Positions 58,909-64,000 of a stretch of DNA of 64,000 nt are shown here, in pieces. The notes under the pieces are model-generated. The model saw only the letters and a program-made list of their open reading frames with translations, had not been told where the DNA came from and did not search any database. Each line of letters starts with the position of its first letter. Positions within the stretch are counted from its first letter, which is position 1. The position numbers were made by a program, and so were the translations under genes. Source of the DNA: Legionella rowbothamii (GTDB lineage: Bacteria > Pseudomonadota > Gammaproteobacteria > Legionellales > Legionellaceae); contig NZ_CAAAIM010000001.1 of the NCBI RefSeq assembly GCF_900639985.1, forward strand, positions 1,116,001-1,180,000, in the 5' to 3' direction.

Positions 58909-60102
58909 ATGACCAATTCAAAATTAATCGGCGGGATATTACTCATTGTAGGTACATCAATAGGCGGTGGAATGCTTGCTCTGCCAGTATCTACAGCGGA
59001 AGTAGGTTTTACTAATTCTATTTTCTTCTTATTTTTCTGTTGGTTAGTCATGACTGCAGGCGCCCTTCTGGTTCTCGAAGTCAATCTGCGCCTCCCAGCA
59101 GGTAGTAATATGATTTCTATGGCAAAATCAACTTTGGGTATGCCTGGACAAATTATTGCTTGGATCACCTATCTGTTTTTACTATACACCTTACTTTCTG
59201 CCTACATTTCCGGAGGAAGTGATGTATTTAACAATTTACTGCATAAGGTAGGTATTAATTTACCCACGAGCCTTACCTCCATACTATTCACTATACTTTT
59301 TAGCTTGATTGTATATAAAGGAATTCGCTCCGTAGATTATGTCAATCGTGGATTAATGTTTGGTAAATTAGGTGTCTATGCCTTACTTGTGGTCATTATC
59401 AGTCCCCATGCCTCCTCTGAAGGATTAACGGGGGGTTCCGCGCGTGCCTTTACAGGAACATTAATGATCTTAGTTACTTCTTTTGGTTATGCATCAATTA
59501 TTCCCAGCTTAAGAGATTATTTTGGTGAAGACATCCGCTCATTAAGACGAGTAATTCTTTTAGGCTCATTAATCCCCCTAGCCTGCTATATCGTTTGGGA
59601 TGCGGTAATCATGGGGGTTGTTTCACGTGAAGGTGAGAACGGCTTAATCGCCCTAATGAGTTCAGAACATGCAACGAGCGGCTTAACAGAAGCATTAAGC
59701 CAATCCGTACAAAGCCAATGGATTAGTGGTTTTTTTGGATTTTTTACCTCCATCTGTATGCTTACCGCTTTTTTAGGGGTTTCGTTGGGACTATTTGATT
59801 TTCTCGCTGATGGCTTAAAACTAAAAAAATCAGGAAGCCAAGGTAAATACATTCTTGCCTTAACTTTTCTTCCACCCTTAGCCGTAGTGCTATTGAATCC
59901 TGGAATTTATTTGCATGCATTAAGCTATGCCGGGGTTTGCTGTGTAATTTTATTATTACTCTTGCCAGCAATTATGGCATGGAAAGGTCGAAAAACTTGC
60001 GTCATGGCTACAGAAGGCCATCTCATCCCTGGTGGGAACTCAAGCTTAGCCTTAATCGGTTTTATTGCCACAGGGTTGCTTATTATTGCGCTTATGTATT
60101 AA
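58909..60102 (+). CDS. aromatic amino acid permease (HAAAP family, TyrP/Mtr-like), copy 2
   Basis: A 397-aa paralogue of the preceding gene, the same length and with matching blocks (LIGGILLIVGTSIGGGMLALP, ITYLFLLYTLLSAYISGGSD, FFTSICMLTAFLGVSLGLFDF). The ATG at 58909 aligns with the copy 1 start; the frame is open to a TTG at 58885. Divergence is concentrated in loops and some helix faces, so the copies may differ in substrate. Tandem duplication is old, since the DNA has diverged. Legionella use amino acids as main carbon source, which makes duplicated importers sensible. Confidence 0.92.
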   Translation: MTNSKLIGGILLIVGTSIGGGMLALPVSTAEVGFTNSIFFLFFCWLVMTAGALLVLEVNLRLPAGSNMISMAKSTLGMPGQIIAWITYLFLLYTLLSAYISGGSDVFNNLLHKVGINLPTSLTSILFTILFSLIVYKGIRSVDYVNRGLMFGKLGVYALLVVIISPHASSEGLTGGSARAFTGTLMILVTSFGYASIIPSLRDYFGEDIRSLRRVILLGSLIPLACYIVWDAVIMGVVSREGENGLIALMSSEHATSGLTEALSQSVQSQWISGFFGFFTSICMLTAFLGVSLGLFDFLADGLKLKKSGSQGKYILALTFLPPLAVVLLNPGIYLHALSYAGVCCVILLLLLPAIMAWKGRKTCVMATEGHLIPGGNSSLALIGFIATGLLIIALMY

Positions 60103-60124
60103 ATGGTGATTCGGACAAGGACCG

Positions 60125-60235
60125 GCTGCTCTAAGGCGACACGTCATCCCGACAGGATGAGGGAGCTCCTGAATATGGCTCGATGCCCATCTCGGAAGAT
60201 CCTTCGTCGCAATCAGGATGACATGACGTGTTCCT
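60125..60235. repeat. dispersed palindromic repeat element
   Basis: ACACGTCATCC (about 60139) at the left faces GGATGACATGACGTGT (about 60217-60232) at the right, giving an imperfect terminal inverted pair with a small duplication. The interior has GGAGCTCCTGAAT and GATCCTTCGTCGCAAT as in the element at 15521-15612. A further partial copy, GCGTCATCCCGAACAGCGTGAA split, lies at about 19374. Confidence 0.6.
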
Positions 60236-60245
60236 TCAATAACTT

Positions 60246-60449
60246 TTAATGAAATTTTCTTTTTTGGAAATCATGAACTAATTTCTTAACTTCATCTTTG
60301 GTATAGCCATAGTGTTTTTGCAATTTACCATAGATCTCTTCATGGTTACCTTCGATCTTTTTAAGATCGTCATCAGTCAGCTTACCCCAAACTTGTTTCA
60401 TTTTGCCGCTGATTTCTTTCCAATTTCCTTCAAAAATATCCTTATTCAT
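60246..60449 (-). CDS. CsbD-family small stress protein
   Basis: A 67-aa protein with the CsbD pattern: IFEGNWKEISGKMKQVWGKL, then a DDDLKKIEGN turn and a Lys-rich helix. CsbD-like proteins are general-stress-induced in Bacillus and common in proteobacteria; biochemical role unknown. AGGAG lies nine bases before the ATG. It is monocistronic. Confidence 0.9.
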   Translation of the reverse strand: MNKDIFEGNWKEISGKMKQVWGKLTDDDLKKIEGNHEEIYGKLQKHYGYTKDEVKKLVHDFQKRKFH

Positions 60450-60581
60450 TAGAATTTCTCCTAAATTATATTTTTAAACTAGTGAAATAATTTTCGCTAG
60501 TGAAAATAAATTTAGTATACAATTATTCCAATTGCAAAAAAATTAAAACAAAATAATCAAAATATGAATGAAATCATCCGA

Positions 60582-61052
60582 TTAGAATGCAGATATTTTC
60601 ATGACTGTTACCGGATGCTCTTTAAATTGATCTGTTCCTATAATTTCCCATCCTAAAGATTGATAGTAATCAGGAATTGTGTGATCAAACGCAAAAAGAT
60701 ACAGCGTACTAAAGCCAAATTTTTTTGCTTCTTGCTTGATAACCTCTACCAATTGACGGGCAATACCCTGCCCTCGATAAACTTCATCCACTGCAAGTGA
60801 ACCTAACCACGGCGTCAAATCAGGCCGAATCCCATCGTTTTCACGTAAACTACACATGCCAACCGCTTGGCCTTCATGAAGTGCGACATAAGTCAGAGGC
60901 ATCGTATCGGAGTTCGCATGATCACGAAAACGTTCAGCGGCTTGGTCTAAAGATACCTCAGGCAACCAGATACGTCCTAGTCCGTCGTACCATATTTTTG
61001 CTAAATCCGGTAACGTATGTAGATGATTTTTAAGTAGATCGATCGTTATCAT
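60582..61052 (-). CDS. GNAT family N-acetyltransferase
   Basis: A 156-aa acetyltransferase. The ATG at 61052 (MITIDLLKNHLHTLPDL) has a perfect AGGAGG seven bases upstream, so the open frame to 61079 is not used. The acetyl-CoA-binding motif is YRGQGIARQLVE (R/Q-x-x-G-x-G/A), preceded by the strand WLGSLAVDEV and followed by the motif B region TLYLFAFDHTIPDYYQSLGW. GNATs of this size modify small amines, antibiotics or protein N-termini; substrate unknown. Confidence 0.88.
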   Translation of the reverse strand: MITIDLLKNHLHTLPDLAKIWYDGLGRIWLPEVSLDQAAERFRDHANSDTMPLTYVALHEGQAVGMCSLRENDGIRPDLTPWLGSLAVDEVYRGQGIARQLVEVIKQEAKKFGFSTLYLFAFDHTIPDYYQSLGWEIIGTDQFKEHPVTVMKISAF

Positions 61053-61163
61053 AAGGCAGCCTCCTAAAATAAGACACATCGTTTCATTAGTCTAACAAGT
61101 TAAGAGGTTTTCTTGCAAATAGGATTAGCCTCATCGTGGAAAACCCCTACCAAATTTTTCTAA

Positions 61164-61192
61164 TTGGCACTTAGCTTCATTCATGATAGAAT
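61164..61192 (+). promoter_or_regulatory. sigma-70 promoter of the thiamine operon
   Basis: TTGGCA (61164-61169) and TAGAAT (61187-61192) are 17 bases apart. Transcription would begin about 61199, at the 5' edge of the riboswitch. Confidence 0.6.
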
Positions 61193-61202
61193 AATATTTG
61201 TA

Positions 61203-61283
61203 CATTAGGGGTGCCATGAGCAATCTGGCTGAGAGGATAAACCAACCCTTTGAACCTGATCTCATTCATCTGAGCGGAGGAAA
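61203..61283 (+). promoter_or_regulatory. TPP riboswitch (THI element)
   Basis: The conserved aptamer blocks are present in order: AGGGGTGCC (from 61207), GGCTGAGAGGAT (from 61227), ACCCTTTGAACCTGATC (from 61245) and the final TCTGAGCGGAGGAAA (from 61269). The last block contains the ribosome site GGAGG (61276-61280) for the GTG at 61286. TPP binding would therefore hide the ribosome site and block translation. The riboswitch controls the following two genes. Confidence 0.93.
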
Positions 61284-61285
61284 AT

Positions 61286-61552
61286 GTGTCTCTTATTATG
61301 TGTTCTGGTATTGTTGCTTTTATTACTTCGTTTATTGGCTTATTACCGCAAATTATCAAATCCGTTAAAACTAAATCCACCCAAGATTTGTCAATGTTAA
61401 TGCTCATTAACTATCTAATTTGTTCTATAGCATGGATTATATATGGGAGTGGCACGAACTCCTTTTTCGTAATTAGCTCAAATATTGCGGGTTTATTAAT
61501 TAGCCTCCTCCTTATCCTATTAAAGAGACGGTATGATGTTCAACGCCCTTAA
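61286..61552 (+). CDS. three-helix PQ-loop (SemiSWEET-like) protein, candidate thiamine transporter
   Basis: An 88-aa membrane protein with three helices (about 4-22, 36-52 and 57-80) and the PQ motif GLLPQIIKSVKTKSTQDLS at the end of helix 1, typical of SemiSWEET transporters, which dimerise. It starts at GTG 61286, five bases after GGAGG; the out-of-frame ATG at 61284 gives only 36 codons. Being directly under a TPP riboswitch and overlapping thiamine pyrophosphokinase by 20 bases points to thiamine or precursor uptake. PnuT vitamin transporters have a related SWEET-like fold, which makes this plausible. SemiSWEETs studied so far carry sugars, so function is inference. Confidence 0.85.
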   Translation: MSLIMCSGIVAFITSFIGLLPQIIKSVKTKSTQDLSMLMLINYLICSIAWIIYGSGTNSFFVISSNIAGLLISLLLILLKRRYDVQRP

Positions 61553-62228
61553 TTTAACCGACTATCGCTCTATTTTATGCCTTAATGGTGAGTTACCCGC
61601 ATCATCCTTCTTCATTGAAATGAATCTACCAATAATTGCTACTGATGGTGCTGCAAATAGCCTGCATGGATTTGGTATTCATCCTGAGTTAATTATCGGT
61701 GATTTGGATTCCGTTCACCCTGAACTATTGGACAGCCATTCTCACTTACGCCTCCCTGATCAAAGCAGTAATGATTATCAAAAAGCATTAGCTTACCTAA
61801 AAGAAAAAGACTTATTACCTGCGATTGTTGTCGGAGTTAATGGGGGCTATTTAGATCACATATTAAATAATATTAATATTTTTCTAGAAACAAATTGTCT
61901 TTTGTATTCACCACCAATAACAGGTTTGGTTCTTAATGAAAACTCACAATTAAATTGCGGGTTGCCTCTTCAAACCAAAATTTCATTAATGGGGATCCCA
62001 CAAGCCACCCTCTCGTCAAAAGGATTACAATGGGAACTTAATGCCACCCAATTAAGCTTCCCAGGAACAAACTCATGCTTTAACCGAACTCAAGCACCAG
62101 AAATTCATTTAGAGGTACATCAAGGAAATGTTCTGGTTCTCATTTATGAACAACAAATCGCCGATGCTGGCACCACGATGTACCTACATGACCCGAACCC
62201 GCTCACCACGAAAGTGCCCCCATCTTAA
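61533..62228 (+). CDS. thiamine pyrophosphokinase
   Basis: Converts thiamine plus ATP to thiamine pyrophosphate in one step. The 231-aa protein has the family blocks PIIATDGAANSLHGFGI, ELIIGDLDSV, the SSNDYQKAL segment and VVGVNGGYLDHILNNI, which form the ATP and thiamine site. The C-terminal domain is beta-rich as expected. It overlaps the PQ-loop gene by 20 bases and is therefore translationally coupled to it and under the same riboswitch. The ATG at 61536 is an equally possible start. Confidence 0.92.
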   Translation: MMFNALNLTDYRSILCLNGELPASSFFIEMNLPIIATDGAANSLHGFGIHPELIIGDLDSVHPELLDSHSHLRLPDQSSNDYQKALAYLKEKDLLPAIVVGVNGGYLDHILNNINIFLETNCLLYSPPITGLVLNENSQLNCGLPLQTKISLMGIPQATLSSKGLQWELNATQLSFPGTNSCFNRTQAPEIHLEVHQGNVLVLIYEQQIADAGTTMYLHDPNPLTTKVPPS

Positions 62229-62290
62229 TCAGATTCATCCAGCACAATTTGTAAGCGAGCGTCGGTTTTTGAGAAGGCCCATTATTTTGT

Positions 62291-63130
62291 CTATTTCCTT
62301 TGGCTCAAACCAGATTCTTCGGCAAGATATTCAAGCACACCATCTTCTAAGTATGTGATTTTTTTCATTACCTCTTCAATTTCTTGAGTATTATTAAGCA
62401 GCTCTTTAAGCTCAGGAATTCGATAACCAAGATTATTTAAAGAGGCTAATACTCCGTTCGTAGTATGAGATCTATCCAATTGCTCATTCTCTTCTAAGCC
62501 ATCTAACTCCTTACCAGTCGCTGACAAATCCTCAAATAAATCACTAAAATAATAATCATTAATTCCTTCTGTGTGTCCATCTTTAAATGCTTGGTAATTA
62601 ATACCACCGATAATCATTCGAAATGGATCATCCAAGACCTCTTCAAAATGATCAACATTAAAGACTGCTACTTGGTTAAACTGAAAACTATTTCCAGGAT
62701 CTATTCTCACTGCGACTAAATCATAGTGGTTAGTATCATCACCCTTTGCAGGAACAAACCCAATATTAGAATTATCCCAATCAACTTCACCCAAATAATA
62801 CCCTGCGATAATGATGGCAGAAAAATTTTTAATCCTGCTAAAAGGATAACTAGACCCCTTATATGCAACACTAAGAAGAGAGCTTTGCGATAACTGAAAA
62901 AGTGCGAATTCCTCTAGTAGATTACAGGCTCTCCCAATATCTGAGGTCAAATAATAACTAGGTTGATAGTCGCCTAATAATTTTTTAAAAATGTTCCCAG
63001 CAAACACAGCTAAGGCCGGGTGGCCAGAATTATTGTGAGTAATATAGTATGAAGTGCCCTCACTATCGTTGACCCTCCCTTATTCACTTATCTCTAAGCT
63101 TATTTCCTCACCATATCGTTTAATATACAT
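62291..63130 (-). pseudogene. unknown protein gene interrupted by an in-frame stop
   Basis: I do not recognise the protein. The longest uninterrupted part begins at a GTG (63007) with no ribosome site, giving 238 aa. The same frame continues sensibly upstream (THNNSGHPALA before the GTG) to an ATG at 63130, broken only by one TAA at 63080-63082 after 16 codons (MYIKRYGEEISLEISE). This reads as a nonsense mutation, perhaps from AAA, in a gene of about 280 codons. The C-terminus is acidic (EYLAEESGLSQRK), as in Dot/Icm substrates. A shorter protein from 63007, readthrough, or a sequencing error are alternatives. Confidence 0.6.
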
Positions 63131-63492
63131 TTGAATCTTTATTGTACTATTATGATAATATAATAGCATAGCCCTAGTTGTGCAAAAATAAATCATTTTA
63201 AAACCTCGGGGATTAAGCAGATCCCAATCGTAAAGCCTCAATAGCTCATTAGTGAGTTCACTGAATGCTGGATTTATTATCGGTATTAGTTATACCCTCA
63301 TCGAAGCTCCATAAAAAACTCTAGGAGATTAGGGGAAACTTATCTAAAAATTTGTATGAGTATGCTGGAAAATTTCGTGCCTATCTGTAAAGACCCCCTA
63401 GATGTATGCGCCACATTAAATTATAATTAGTACATTGTTGGCTGAGTTTTCTCCTCCATAATTTTAAACTTTAAGAAAGTAATCTCTAAGAA
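63131..63492. other. intergenic stretch, no gene seen
   Basis: About 360 AT-rich bases between the broken gene and the last, partial gene. I find no supported ORF, RNA or clear terminator. The stretch around 63388-63430 (TGTAAAGACCCCCTAG and after) faintly recalls the end of an insertion sequence, without a transposase. Confidence 0.4.
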
Positions 63493-64000
63493 ATGCTCTG
63501 GAAAAAGATAGTTCGACATAAGTATTTTATATTAGGTCTTGTTTTTTATTTCATTTTTATTGTGACCGAGACATCAAAACCAAGCTTAACCTTTAGCTTA
63601 TTTAAAAATAGCTTTCCGCTCTTCACATTGAATGAAAATTTTTTGACCATCATCTCGGAAACGTTTATTAATGCCGCCGTAGTTCTTATCTTCTATTGCA
63701 TTATTGATGTGCGGGCGAAACTTTTGACTATTAGCTCAATCACAAGTGAATTAGACAACAATTATCATCAATTTAATAGCATCTTAATTAAACGCATTGG
63801 GGATTTTCTAAGGAATCAAAGTACCGCTGAGGCAATAAGAATATCCAGTAAAATCAAAGAAGATACGGAGGGAATTGTTTACTCTAAGTATCTTTTCTTC
63901 CAAAATGAAGCATCTCCAGAAATGCGGCGGCTGATCAAAGAAAAACTCAAGGAAGAACGCATTTTCATGGCGTTTGAATCCTCAGCATTAATTAATACCA
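63493..64000 (+). CDS. partial membrane protein, cut by the window end
   Basis: An open frame of 169 codons running off the window. I do not recognise it. It has two hydrophobic helices (about residues 11-26, FILGLVFYFIFIV, and 56-72, NAAVVLIFYCIIDV) followed by a soluble helical region (ITSELDNNYHQFNSILIKRI...), the design of a two-helix inner-membrane protein with a cytoplasmic domain. The start has only a weak ribosome site. Codon use matches neighbours. Confidence 0.6.
   Translation, partial: MLWKKIVRHKYFILGLVFYFIFIVTETSKPSLTFSLFKNSFPLFTLNENFLTIISETFINAAVVLIFYCIIDVRAKLLTISSITSELDNNYHQFNSILIKRIGDFLRNQSTAEAIRISSKIKEDTEGIVYSKYLFFQNEASPEMRRLIKEKLKEERIFMAFESSALINT

Noticed and set aside
61284..61394. 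ATG-initiated 36-codon ORF at the start of the PQ-loop gene
   Set aside because: It is out of frame and only three bases from GGAGG; the GTG two bases later has better spacing and gives the PQ-loop protein.
63388..63435. Insertion-sequence end (TGTAAAGACCCCCTAG)
   Set aside because: No transposase, partner end or target duplication seen; too short to support.

Overview
The window looks like chromosome from a Legionella species. The DNA is AT-rich. Housekeeping proteins are of gammaproteobacterial type, with pntAA/pntAB/pntB, carA-metK-ahcY and grpE-dnaK-dnaJ each in order. Scattered among them are proteins typical of Legionella: a stand-alone SidE-type phosphodiesterase, two eukaryote-like kinases, a YopJ-like putative acetyltransferase, and several unrecognised proteins with acidic C-termini. 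I see no prophage, conjugative element, complete insertion sequence or CRISPR array.

Layout. 0.2-3.4 kb: an ABC-F protein overlapping an MsbA-like ABC exporter. 3.7-6.8 kb: a secreted unknown and a large kinase-like protein. 6.9-12.3 kb: a dicarboxylate/amino-acid symporter, a NagZ-like hexosaminidase, small exported proteins, tRNA-Ser(GGA) and a CAP-domain protein. 12.3-15.5 kb: a 6S RNA gene with its own promoter and terminator, then the three-subunit transhydrogenase. 15.7-22 kb: a SidE-type PDE protein, prfC, an exported subtilase and a helical unknown. 22.1-30 kb: a minus-strand housekeeping block (ahcY, metK, carA, dnaJ, dnaK, grpE) with two good sigma-32 promoters. 30.2-36.8 kb: class II DAHP synthase, hemE, folB, a membrane-anchored kinase, a SPOR protein and argS. 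37-41.8 kb: the YopJ-like protein, an unknown and recG. 41.9-42.1 kb: a cluster of DnaA-box-like sites. 42.2-46.4 kb: two metal transporters, maf and eno. 46.6-52.6 kb: a cyclic-nucleotide-binding protein, a HlyD/ABC/permease export operon, a facing TolC gene and an acyltransferase. 52.7-60.1 kb: a membrane protein, an AddB-like nuclease, a TM-hairpin unknown, an OmpA-like lipoprotein and tandem aromatic amino-acid permeases. 60.2-62.2 kb: CsbD, a GNAT and a TPP-riboswitch operon. 62.3-64 kb: a gene broken by an in-frame stop, and a membrane protein cut by the window edge.

Functional groupings. The clearest regulated unit is the TPP riboswitch followed by a three-helix PQ-loop (SemiSWEET-like) protein and thiamine pyrophosphokinase. 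It reads as thiamine uptake plus one-step activation, and the transporter assignment would be new to me. GrpE, DnaK and DnaJ form the Hsp70 machine, with heat-shock promoters before grpE and dnaK. MetK and AhcY make SAM and recycle its product. HlyD, ATPase, permease and TolC would together make an envelope-spanning exporter. The putative host-directed proteins sit singly between housekeeping genes rather than in an island. All functional calls come from reading motifs by eye; no database search was run.
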